A DNA stretch of 64,000 bases from Cacajao melanocephalus (taxonomy: Eukaryota; Chordata; Mammalia; Primates; Pitheciidae), in contig CAUYLG010009267.1 in assembly GCA_963573385.1 (NCBI GenBank), positions 1 through 64,000 on the forward strand, in the 5' to 3' direction. The notes under the pieces are model-generated. The model was not told the origin of the DNA. It saw nothing but the letters and a program-made list of their open reading frames with translations, and made no database searches. Both the position numbers and the translations under genes were made by a program. Positions within the stretch are counted from its first letter, which is position 1. Every line of letters starts with the position of its first letter. Positions 53,785 to 64,000 of the stretch are shown here, piece after piece.

Positions 53785-53865
53785 AGTTAATATCTATTGA
53801 GTTCTCAGTGCATCTCAGGCCCTGGGCTGAACACATTAGGCACGTTTCTGATGTCAGCAGCCTGG
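53785..53865 (+). repeat. MIR 5' fragment
   Basis: GTTAATATCTATTGAGTTCT and GGGCTGAACACATTAGGCAC match the MIR 5' half. Confidence 0.68.
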
Positions 53866-54178
53866 TGGCCAACGTTTTGTAGACCACAGGCCACACTCCA
53901 CTTGAATATTTAAGTACTAATTACTTACCAGGTGGGTGGGGCAACTTCCTTGGGTGTACTGACTACCATTTGCATAGAATATTGGGATGGGGTGGGGCTT
54001 ACCTGTCTTCTTGCTATTTATTTATTTTTAACAGCTTCATTGAGATATAATTCACATACCATTCAATTCCCCAGTTTAAAGTGTACAATTCAATGGGTTA
54101 TTAGCATAGTCACAGAGTTGTGTAACTATCACCACAATCGACTTCTGAGCATCTTCATCACCCTAAAAAGAAATCCCA

Positions 54179-54915
54179 GTATGATTTCAACTATATGGCA
54201 TTCTGGAAAAGGCAAAACCTTGCAGAGAGTAAAGAAGATTGGAGGTTACCAGGGGTTGGCGGGAGGGAGGGATGACTACACACAGCACAGGGCTTTTTAA
54301 GGGGCGAAACTACCATGCATGATATCACGGTGCTGGATTTGTGTCATGACACACATGTCAAAGCCCACAGGATGAACTGCATCAAAAGTGAACCCTGCCG
54401 GGCACGGTGGGACTGTAGTCCCAGCTACTCAGGAGGCTAAGGCTGGAGGATCTCTTGAGTCCAGGAGTTCTGGGCTGTAGTGCACTATGCCGATCGGGTG
54501 TCCGCACTAAGTTTGGCATCAATATGGTGACCTCCCGGGAGTGGGGGACCACCAGGTTGCCTAAGGAGGGGTGAACTGGCCCAGGTTAGAAACGGAGCAG
54601 GTCAAAACTCCCGTGCTCATCAGTAGTGGGATGGCGCCTGTGAATAGCCACTGCACTCCAGCCTGGGTCTCTAGCGAGATCCTGTCTCAAAAAAAAAAAA
54701 AAAAAAAAAAAAAAAAGCGTGAACCCTGCTGACAATGATGAACTGTGGCGCTGATGATGTAGCAATGTAGGTAGGTCCATCGATTGTAACAAATGGTGAA
54801 GGATGTTGATTGTGGGGAAGGCTATGTGTGGGGGAGGGACAGCAGGTATCTCTGTACCTTCCTCTTGGTTTCTCTGTGAGCCAAAAACTGCGCTAAAAAA
54901 CAGTCTTAAAAAAGA
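54179..54915 (+). mobile_element. L1M 3' end, sense, inserted in L1M
   Basis: GGCATTCTGGAAAAGGCAAA, GTTACCAGGGGTTGGCGGGA and GTGAGCCAAAAACTGCGCTA are the 3' UTR of an old L1M. It ends in an A-rich tail and is flanked by AAGAAATCCCA. A 7SL pseudogene interrupts it. Confidence 0.85.
54397..54716 (+). pseudogene. RN7SL (pseudogene copy): 7SL RNA (SRP RNA) retropseudogene
   Basis: Nearly full-length copy of the signal recognition particle RNA, about 292 bases against about 300. It includes the SRP-specific S domain that Alu lacks: GGGCTGTAGTGCACTATGCC, TGTCCGCACTAAGTTTGGCA, GGGACCACCAGGTTGCCTAA and AACGGAGCAGGTCAAAACTC. The 5' end begins GCCGGGCACGGTGG with a few bases missing after it. A 28-A tail (54689-54716) and direct repeats GTGAACCCTG (54388-54397 and 54719-54728) show insertion by L1 machinery. 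It carries several substitutions and lies in dead L1 sequence, so it is very probably not a functional SRP RNA gene. Confidence 0.96.
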
Positions 54916-55509
54916 AAAGAAATCCCATGATCATGAGCAGCCACTCCTGTTCCCTCCTCCCCCAGCACCGGTAACCACTAATTACTTTCTGTCTCTGGAT
55001 TTGCCTATTCTGGACACTTCATGTAAAAGGAATCATACATTAGGTAGTCTTTCGTGGCTGGTTTCTTTCACTTAATGTTTTCAAGATTCATCCATGTTAT
55101 GACAGGTCTCCAAACATCATTATTTTTTTCTTTTTCTTTTTTTTTGTGCCAAATATAGTTCGTTGTATGTAGATAAAGCACATTTTATTTATCCCTTCAG
55201 GAGTTGATAAACACTTGGGTTGTTTTCACTTTTTGACTATTATGAATGAATAAAGTCACTCTGAAAATTTATGGGTTTTTGTGTGGACAATGTTTTTATT
55301 TATTTTAGACATACTTGGGAGCGGAATTGCTGGGTCATATGATTTAACCTGTTGAGGAACAGCCAGACTGATTTCCAAAGCATCTACACCATTCTGCACT
55401 CCCACCAGCAATGCACAAGGGTTCCAGTTCCTCCATATCCTGGCAAACACTTGCTATTACCTGTCTTTTTTTTGTTTTACTTACTTCTGGTTACTTATTG
55501 CTACATTAA

Positions 55510-55866
<357 letters not shown>

Positions 55867-55867
55867 A

Positions 55868-56648
55868 ATCCTTCAGTTTAGTCTCAGCAGATACAGCTGA
55901 GGGGCAGACTGATGATCTGATTGTTAGAGTCACTGAGCTCCAGAGTCATTGGAAAGCTCAGGTCCTGTGAAGTTCAGGGCTCTGATGGGCAAAACCTGGG
56001 ACCATGAAACAGATCCAGGGACGAAGGAGTAGAAACAGGAATACTTCATCCCTCCCAGTGACTCACTGGGAGTTTTGTGTTCCTGGTTCTCCCAATTATG
56101 AGCTCGCTACAGGGTTAGAAGTCCTGGTGATTGTGAGGAACTGTAAGCTATGGCTGCAGTCAGGACACCTTGGATTTGTGTCCATGGATCAGCGAATGAG
56201 AAGAGTCACCATCCCAGCACGTGTTAGTGAGCCTGATTGGAAGGAGGAGGAAGGGCTCCTTTTAAACAGTGGGAAGGAGAGATTCATGTGGAACCCAAGG
56301 ATCAACTTGGGTGCTTCTTGGGACCTCCTGCCTCACAGCAACTATGACGAGACACTCCTTGCAACCCCAGAATAAGAAGGGTGTCAGGACTCTTCTTGAA
56401 TGAGGATAAAGTCACACTACCATGTAAGCAACCAGGACCTAGCAGCCTGAGCGCTGAGGGAGAAGGGAACTCAAACCGGTGAGTGGAGGAGGGAGACGAC
56501 AGATACAGGTTGGCCCCAAAATCAGCCATAGCTTTGGGGCTGTCATTTATTTCACTGACTTTCGTCCGAGTTTTCTTTAGGGAAGGGAGATACATGGGGA
56601 CACGGGGGCTGCAATTTTCCACCGTGGGGAGAAGCAGTTACTTGGCAC
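55868..56648 (+). mobile_element. Endogenous retrovirus internal remnant, dUTPase-like region
   Basis: The sequence resembles the 3' internal part of an old mammalian endogenous retrovirus of ERVL style. The 123-codon frame at 56004-56375 contains a degraded stretch near its last third that recalls the third conserved motif region of retroviral dUTPases. The frame then stops, and the matching downstream part (near 56460-56560) lies beyond it, so the gene is broken. An LTR follows directly at 56649, fitting a provirus 3' half. The 5' half is absent, cut off at the Alu. Confidence 0.6.
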
Positions 56649-56988
56649 GTTATGGATTGAATTGTGTCCCCCAAAATGCGCATGTTGAAGTTTTAACCTG
56701 AGCACCTCAGAATGTGACTGTATTTGGAGGCGGGGCTGTAAAGATTAAGGTGAAAAGTTGTTATTAGGGTGGGCCCTAATCCAATAGGACTGGTGTCTTT
56801 ATAGGAAGAGGAGGTGAGGACACAGACACACACAGAAAGAAAACCACATGAGGACACAAGGAGAAGGTGGCATCTGTAAGCCAAGGACAGAGGCCTCAGA
56901 GGAAAGCAACCCTGAGCCACCTGGACGTTCTGCTGTTTCAGCCACCCAGACTGTGCCACTTGGTTATGGCAGCCCTAGCGGACTAATA
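56649..56988 (+). mobile_element. MLT1A-type LTR
   Basis: Starts TTATGGATTGAATTGTGTCC. It has GACTGTATTTGGAGGCGGGG, ACACAAGGAGAAGGTGGCAT and CCACCCAGACTGTGCCACTT, and ends near CCCTAGCGGACTAATA. As the 3' LTR of the preceding remnant it would carry the old polyadenylation region. Confidence 0.88.
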
Positions 56989-56989
56989 T

Positions 56990-57640
56990 GTGGCACAAGG
57001 AGTGGACCGTGGTTCCTAGAAACATGTGCCTGTCACTTCTGCAGCCCACCTGCCCTGGCTGTCGTGCTCTCAAATCTACCCTGGAACTCTGGGTGGGTGA
57101 GACCAGGCTTCCCACAGGCTGCTCCCAGCCAGGGATGAGGACAGCAGGGGTGACTGAGGCAGGCCTGTTCCCTAGGGCCCGCAACTTTGTCTCAAAGTCT
57201 TTCCATCAGCTCAGCTGAAACTGTACTGCAGTGTCAAACTCTTCCTATCCAACCTGCCCCCCTTCCCTCTCTTGCACGAGGTCCCAGGCTGCTGCCTGGT
57301 CTCCTGGCTCTCCCAGCCTCCTCTAGTTCCCTCTTCACTTTCTCTCACAAAGAGTTTCCCTGAAGGCATCCCTGCGTGTTCAATCTGCTCTCTGAGTCTG
57401 GTTCTTAGAAGATCTGACTAATGCACTTAGTAAGTTTGCGCTCCCTCCTTGCGCCTATTTCACAGATGAGGCAGTTGAGGCCCACTTTAGAGAATTCTAT
57501 CAGAGCCACCTCTCTCTGCCTGTACACACCCACCAAGATCGAAAGCACTTTTACTGGCGAGCTCCGTTTGCTCAAACTATTTTATAATTATTACTATGAA
57601 AAAAAGTGTCTTTGAGAATTTACTTTTAGATAGCAAATTC
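56990..57640. other. Unique DNA with a possible MIR core
   Basis: No clear repeat except GATGAGGCAGTTGAGGCCC near 57470, which could be a MIR core. No gene signal. Confidence 0.45.
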
Positions 57641-57940
57641 CTATACCCCTTCTCTGATGTACTCACACTTTGGTGCCTATTTCTAATATTCTATAATATT
57701 TTACTTGTTTATCTTTATTGTCTGACACATTACTACTAAGGGAATGAGTGGATTATCTCAAAATGTACCATCCTCAGTGCTCACAAAGTTGGATAGCAAA
57801 GATCAGTGAAAATTTCCCCCACCTTGGCTTTTACATTGCTGTATTTTCAAGTGTTTGTTCATTTCTCTGTAAGCACTTCTACATTGGAAGCTCCATGACA
57901 GCAGATTAGAATGAATGAAAGAATGAATGAATGAGTGACC
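57640..57940 (+). repeat. L2 3' end (probable)
   Basis: CTTTATTGTCTGACACATTA, ATCCTCAGTGCTCACAAAGT and a final (GAAT)n run (57909-57934) fit a diverged L2 tail. Confidence 0.55.
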
Positions 57941-58035
57941 TGGACTCCTAGGTTCACCCTGGGCTGTGTCTGGATGGTCTGGGCAGGACTCTGTGAGCCT
58001 TGCCCTCCTTCTTCTTCTCCTCTTGCTAATTGTAG

Positions 58036-58136
58036 AGAGGTGGTAGCTGCTCTCCAGACTGAAAGGGATCTGGATGGTTTCAGTGATGGAGGCAGTGGAT
58101 TACCCAGGCTGAGCTCAAAGTCCCATGCAAATGAAG
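58036..58136 (+). other. Candidate internal exon, 101 bases
   Basis: A long pyrimidine tract (CCCTCCTTCTTCTTCTCC) leads to ATTGTAG ending at 58035. A consensus donor AAG|GTGAGT follows 58136, with a second donor TAG|GTAAGA at 58151/58152. One frame is open across the whole 101 bases. No repeat is recognised here and the peptide is not recognised. Confidence 0.28.
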
Positions 58137-58702
58137 GTGAGTCAGAACCTAGGTAAGAACCATGTGTTCAGCAGGGCAATAGTCCAGCTCAGCAGTTAGG
58201 ATGCGATCAGGACATCATTATATGAAAACAAACAAACAAACAAAAAACAGAAACTAAGAAATCCTGGAAGGCCTCCCTAGCCCGCACCACTCAGAGAAGC
58301 AGGTACGAGGCTTAGCTGATGATTTAAACAGCAGGGCCCTTGTGCAAGGAACAGTCCTGGAGGTGGGAGCTGGAGTTGAGGCAAGGCTGGGAAGGAGGGA
58401 GGTGAGAGTATCCCTAGAAAGTAGATGGAAAGCAGGGGCTCAGACTTGTGGCCTCAGGGCAGAGGCCCTCGCTGATCAGGGCTGGACCCACCAGTGAAGG
58501 AGGAGATGAAGTGACCTGGTGCTGCATGTGTGAGTGGCAGCCCCAGGACTGTGTCTGCAGGGGAATCCCTTCCTGTTCTGCTCTTGCTCAAAGGCTGAGG
58601 CCCGGTCAACGCCTTGTGGAGTGCAGGCCTCTGTCTCAAATGTTACTGAACAACCAACTTAGCTTCGGCGGCATGTGCGTGCTTGGTGACATTTACTTTT
58701 TG

Positions 58703-58997
58703 TTTGTTTGTTTGAGACAGAGTCTCGCTCTGTTGCCCAGGCTGGAGTGCAGTGACACAATCTCAGTTCACTGCAATCTCCGTCACCGGGTTCAAGTGGT
58801 TCTCCTGCCTTAGCCTCCCAAGTAACTGGGATTACAGGCGCGCACCACCACACCTGGCTAATTTTTGTATTTTTAGTAGAGACGGGGTTTCACTATGTTG
58901 GCCAAGCTGGTCTGGAACTCTTGACTGCCGGCAATCTGCCAACCTGGGCTTCCCAAAGTGCTGGGACTACAGGCGTGAGCCACTGAGCCCGGTCTGA
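58703..58997 (-). repeat. Alu, antisense
   Basis: Flanked by ATTTACTTTTTG and AATTACTTTTTG. Confidence 0.97.
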
Positions 58998-59166
58998 TAA
59001 TTACTTTTTGGTCAAAGTATGATAAATTTGCAGCATTAGCTTTCAGTGAGATCCTGAAGGACCAAGGTCATATGGAAACTTCTGCCAAATTAAATCCTTA
59101 TACCTTCTTCAAATTCCTTACCAAAAAAGAGAGAAGGCTTAATTTCAGGTTAAGAAAATACATGTT

Positions 59167-59337
59167 GTCATTATTATTATTATTTAAAGAGGCAGAGTCT
59201 TGCTCTCTAGCCCAGGGTGGGGTGCAGTGGTGTGATCATAGCTCACTGCAACCTCAAACTCCTGGGCTCAAGTGATCCTCCTGCCACAGCCTCCTGAGTA
59301 GCTGGCACTACAGGTGCACGCCACCATGCCTGGTTAA
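59167..59337 (-). repeat. Alu right-arm monomer (FRAM-like), antisense
   Basis: Right arm only with an (ATT)n tail. AAAATACATGTT flanks both sides (59155-59166 and 59338-59349). Confidence 0.93.
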
Positions 59338-59410
59338 AAAATACATGTTAATGTTGACAGACTTTATACTTAATATTTTTAGGTGGGATGATTTAAGAAG
59401 CATAAAAAGA

Positions 59411-59485
59411 AATTTCCTTCCTTCCTTCCTTCCCTCCTTCCTTCCTTCCTTCCTTCTTTCCTTCCCTCCTCCCTCCCTCCCTCCT
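59411..59485. repeat. (TTCC)n / (TCCC)n microsatellite
   Basis: Tetranucleotide run changing from TTCC to TCCC, without an adjacent Alu body. Confidence 0.95.
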
Positions 59486-60062
59486 TTGAATGTGTAATAG
59501 ATAGGCTATCCAGAGAGAGGCAGAGCCAGTGGCCCATCTTCAAGAAGGAAAACATGGAAGGGGCAGCCAAGTTAAAGCACTTATTAAAGACTTTTCTAGG
59601 TATTACGTGAGTGGCCAGCCCACAGTGCAGTTCTGTCCCACACTGCAGCCACTGGCCATGCCGGGCTCTTGAGCACCTGAAATATGCCTTGTCCTAATCG
59701 AGATATGCTGTCATTGTAACAAACACACTGGATTCTGAGAATTTAGTGAGAAAAGGGAAGCAAAATCGCTCATTAATAATTACTTTAATATTGACTATAC
59801 GTTCAAATGCTACTTTGGCTGAGCTAAATAAAACATATTGTTGAGATTAATTTCATCTGTTACTTTTCTTCAAATATGGCTACTAGAAAATTTAAAATCA
59901 TGTACATGACTTTTATTATATTTCTGTTGGACAGGGCTGGGCTGTTCATTTAGAGCTTGTTTTCATCTTCAACTTTCTTGGAAACTAAGGAATCAACTCT
60001 TTATGTATTTCATCTAGATTCAAAATACTGCATACAAGGGAACCTTAAAGAGTTGTTAAATT

Positions 60063-60357
<295 letters not shown>

Positions 60358-60690
60358 CTAAATCTAGGGCTTTCTGTTGGAAAGCTGGAATTTGTTTTCC
60401 TCCAAAGGTAAAACATTAGATAACATCAGGCACACAGGTACAGGAATTGAGGATGGAAGCAGGGGTATGTCAGTCAGGTATTAATAAATCCGGAGTGAAC
60501 ATAGAAGGGCATTCAGCATCTGAAGAAAGGCCTGCACTGAAAGCAGGAAATCTGAGTTTTAGTGTTCCTGTAGTGTTCCTTCTGCCACTCAGAAGAAGAG
60601 CTGAGAAAAAGCACCATGGCGACAATACAAGATCTACGTACATGGGAGTCCCGAGGACCAAGTCTCCAAGGCTTGGGGGGAGCAGGTACA

Positions 60691-60968
60691 GATGACAGCG
60701 TCTCGCTCTGTCACCTAGGCTGGAGTGCGTGGTGGGATCTTGGCTCACTGCAACCTTTGTCTCCTGCCTCAAGCGATTCTCCTGCCTCAGCCTCCTGAGT
60801 AGCTGGGATTACAGACGTGTGCCACCACGCCCAGCTAATTTTTGTATTTTTAGTAAAGACAGGGTTTTACTATGTTGGTCAGGCTGGTCTCAAACTCCTG
60901 ACCTGGTGATCTGCCCGCCTCGGCCTCCCAAAGTGTTGGGATTACAGGCGTGAGCCACTGCGCCCAGT
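60691..60968 (-). repeat. Alu without A-tail, antisense
   Basis: Antisense Alu that begins abruptly at GACAGCGTCTCGCTCTGTCA with no T run and no obvious flanking duplication. Confidence 0.93.
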
Positions 60969-62265
60969 GGAGAGCGTTTTAATTTCAATTTTATAAGGAA
61001 AACCAGAATTTCCTGAATAGAATGCCCCTGAACTCCTTTGAGCACGGAGCTCACCAAGGTTTTGGAAACTTGTTAAAAAAGCAAAACTAAGACAAAGTAC
61101 GCCTCATTATTGTGGTCAGTCTCCTCCCCTCCTGCATATGATTCACCGGAACGTGAATTACAACCTATCAGTTTCACTGCTGTCTCCCGACCAAGAGCCT
61201 GTGTGTATAATAAGCCCATGGCGTGCTTATACAAGGTGTGATGAGCAGAAGCACACAAGATTATGTTTATGGGGTGCCTGGAGGACCCAGAGGCTGAGAG
61301 TTAGGGCAGCCTAGAGGAGAAACGGTCTGTTCTCTCTCCAGTCTCATTTTGGAGTCATTAATCCAGACACCTCATTATTTAACTGCATGAGACAGTCTTT
61401 TGGGTCTGATTTGAAATCTACAAAAATGAGGAAGCTGAGGGATGAAAATGCAAGGTCATGCTTTAAGCCTTTGTAACATTCAAGGGGCTTTCTCCCTAGG
61501 AGAGAAAAGAGTCGGGCTGGTTCGTCCTTCAGATGCTCCACTGTTGAGTTTCCTTTTGTGAAGGATTTAAACCAGATTGTTGCCTTTACTTGAGTTGTGC
61601 TGATTATAAATACTTAAATTCCACAAAGTAATTTAATTTTCAATGTGCACGATGTCCAGCAAGGAGAATTCTGTCCAACATTTTTTCTCTGTCTAACATT
61701 TTTGCCCTGTCCGATACCTAAAGGCTGTTCATACCAAGTCAGGCTGTAACTCCACGGCTGCATTTCAACAAATCTCCTGTTTACCTTGTATAGTAGTACA
61801 GCAATCTGAAATAATTTATACGAGGTGCTTATCCATTATACTTTATAATAAAAAACAAAGACAATTTAGATAAATAACCTACAACATATTATGAATGAAA
61901 CGCCCTGGGGTGTAGTGGGGTGGAACAACAGAAATAAAAGAGAAATTTTTAAATGTGAAGGGAATTTTATCCTGAAATGTAGATTTTTAGGTAGATTCAA
62001 AGCAGAGAGGGTAATGTGTGTCACACTATCTTTTTTCTTGCATCACAGGTATTTTGAATCTTGATTGGTTCAGCAGCTGAGGCATCTCAAAATTCTATTG
62101 GGCGCAGTCATAGCTGCATATATGATGTACACTTTTCCCTTTGCTGCTTCACATTTGGATGTATGGATCTTTTTTTATTTCTTGATCTTTTCTCTAGATG
62201 TCACTTATAACATATCCTAGTCAGATGATCAAGATTTATCCCTTTGCAATTTCTTTTAATAGTTC
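60969..62265. other. AT-rich unique DNA
   Basis: About 1.3 kb without a recognised repeat or gene signal. Confidence 0.5.
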
Positions 62266-62269
62266 AAGT

Positions 62270-62460
62270 GCTGGAGTCAGACAGTTGAGTTCAAGTCTCA
62301 CTCGCAAGCTATGCGACCTTGGGCAAGTGTGCCCGTTTTTCTAAATCTCATCTGTTAAATAGGCATAATAATGGTGCCAACTCACAGGGCTGGTGAGGAT
62401 TAAAAGAGATTAGTCACATAATGCCTTAGCCCGGAGTCTGGCACTCAGTAAATTGTGACT
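62270..62460 (-). repeat. MIR, antisense
   Basis: GTTGAGTTCAAGTCTCACTC, GCGACCTTGGGCAAGTGTGC, ATAATAATGGTGCCAACTCA and GTCTGGCACTCAGTAAATTG follow antisense MIR. Confidence 0.93.
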
Positions 62461-63249
62461 GTATTTATCTCTCCTCTGTCAGCCTCACCCTGCTTTCATA
62501 CAGAGCCATGCCTCCAGGGTGATCCGGAAGCCTCAGCACCAGCATCCCCAGCAGCCTGCGAGAAATGCAAGTTTTCCATCCCACCTCGGACCCACACAGC
62601 CATCCCTGGGAGATCTATGTGCGGGACAAGTGTCAGAGGCGCCCTGCTCTAGATTCTAGCTTCCTTCCACCTCCGGGTGGTTCTGCACAGCAGCTCACAC
62701 CTTGCTCTCGGGTCCTGCCCCACCTCATTCCTGGGAACAGTCCAGCTGCAGGTGTGGAAAGAGATGGAGGTGGGTTCTGGTAAAGGGCTGTTGACTCAGT
62801 ACTTCTGGATGGACCAAGGGCGTGGAGGGTATTTGGCCCATCCCTGCCTCAAGCACGGCCAGCAGAAAGGGGAACTGAAAGGAATTTCTGAGTATGCCCC
62901 AAGGAAGTCAGGGGGAATTAAGCAAGCCCTTGGGGGAGGCGGAAGGGCCTGATTCCCTGTGTAAAGGTGAGGCAAAGTTCCCAGTGAGGCTGCCATGGGA
63001 TGCCTGCCTCCCAGATCAGCCGCTCTCCCTCCCCTTCACTCCACACCCTTCCGCCAGCCCCAGGGAACAGCGGCTGTGCGTCCCAGCTACACCGCCTGCT
63101 TTCCTCCAGGGCTGTTCTAGGAAGACACCCCAGCCCCCACCCGTCACCCTCTGACAAACATTTGCCCTGGTCACCACGTATCTGGGTCATAACAAACAGA
63201 TCTGCGTATTTGCTTCACATGGAAAGTTGTGAGCTCCGTCAGGCCAGGG
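62461..63249. other. GC-rich unique DNA
   Basis: No repeat recognised. Several frames of 60-96 codons overlap on both strands without a recognisable product. Confidence 0.5.
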
Positions 63250-63350
63250 TTTCAGTCATTCTTGCAACCACTATTTACCCAGTGCACTGAGGCCAGGCTT
63301 TGTCTGGGGGCCAGGATATGGCAGAGAACAAGACAGATGAGGAACACAGC
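63250..63350 (-). repeat. L2 fragment, antisense
   Basis: ACTGAGGCCAGGCTTTGTCT and GGCAGAGAACAAGACAGATG match the reversed L2 end. Confidence 0.68.
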
Positions 63351-63484
63351 TAGCAACCCTCCTCCTGGCTGACTCATCCCACCAGCGGGACTCGACGGGT
63401 CCCCTTGCCTCTGCTCTTCCTCCGTAGGCTCCTTTCATCAGAAGTCCCCGGGCAGCATTTGAGAACACAAATCACCTGACTTGA

Positions 63485-63735
63485 CTGCAGGAAATCCTCT
63501 CATGGCTTCCCATCACATTAGAATAGAACCCACGCTCTGACTGGTGACCTATGGGGCTCAGCATGCGCACTGTAAGAGCTCGGCCAGCTCACAGCCCTCA
63601 GGTCCTCATGCTGCCAGCAGCCTCCAAACCCGGTCCTGAGAAACAGAATTTCTGTTGGTTCCTCATCCTGGGATGCTTTTCCCAGACCTTCCATGGCTGG
63701 CTCCTTCCTCCCATTATCTGAGGGCTCTGTGGAAT
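63485..63735 (+). repeat. L2 fragment
   Basis: CATGGCTTCCCATCACATTA, GAATAGAACCCACGCTCTGA and TTCCATGGCTGGCTCCTTCC follow the L2 3' UTR. Confidence 0.82.
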
Positions 63736-63799
63736 GCAACCCCACCCACCCATCATCCCTATCTCCCATTCTGCTTTAGTTCCTTCATTCCTTCCTTTT

Positions 63800-64000
<201 letters not shown>

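Overview
The window looks like primate nuclear DNA, most likely human or another catarrhine. It is dense in Alu elements of J, S and Y type and also holds L1P, L1M, L2, MIR, MER5/MER20-type hAT elements, MaLR LTRs and CA/TTCC microsatellites. I see no bacterial, viral or plasmid gene organisation, no CpG-island promoter, no tRNA or rRNA gene, no CRISPR array and no complete protein-coding gene. Most of it reads as intronic or intergenic sequence. Almost all open frames are translations of repeats or chance frames in GC-rich unique DNA. Repeat names come from recognising consensus features by eye, so family calls are firm for Alu, L1, MIR, L2, MER20 and 7SL and softer for some LTR and old-repeat calls. 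Layout: 1-5 kb is Alu-rich, with a MIR and an MST-type LTR each split by an Alu. From 4.7 to 12.4 kb no Alu is visible; this stretch is unique DNA with L2 tails and CA runs. From 12.4 to 24.7 kb Alus alternate with MIR, L2, hAT and MaLR remnants. 24.7-26.0 kb is free of recognisable repeats. 26-31.5 kb is an L1-based stack: an L1M body holding an L1P 3' end and several Alus. 32.2-34.3 kb is repeat-free and keeps more CpG than its surroundings. 35-42.5 kb holds the most complex nesting, including a hAT element containing an Alu and a second Alu that is itself split by a third, plus inverted L2-like arms. 42.5-50 kb is L2, LTR and Alu. 50.0-51.8 kb is unique. 54-57 kb is a three-level nest (L1M, inside it another L1M 3' end, inside that a 7SL RNA retropseudogene), followed by an endogenous retrovirus 3' half with its LTR. 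57-64 kb mixes Alu, L2 and MIR with unique DNA. The only gene-like signals are three short plus-strand candidates with good splice-site context: possible terminal exons at 46381-46440 and 50956-51031, and a possible internal exon at 58036-58136. They are hypotheses that need transcript or conservation data. The clearest non-coding gene relic is the near-full-length 7SL pseudogene at 54397-54716. I found no convincing previously undescribed biological system. The points most worth checking are the exon candidates, the inverted similarities around 36-42 kb, an Alu that seems to replace part of its L1 target, and a set of Alu left-arm monomers that share the same 3' end.
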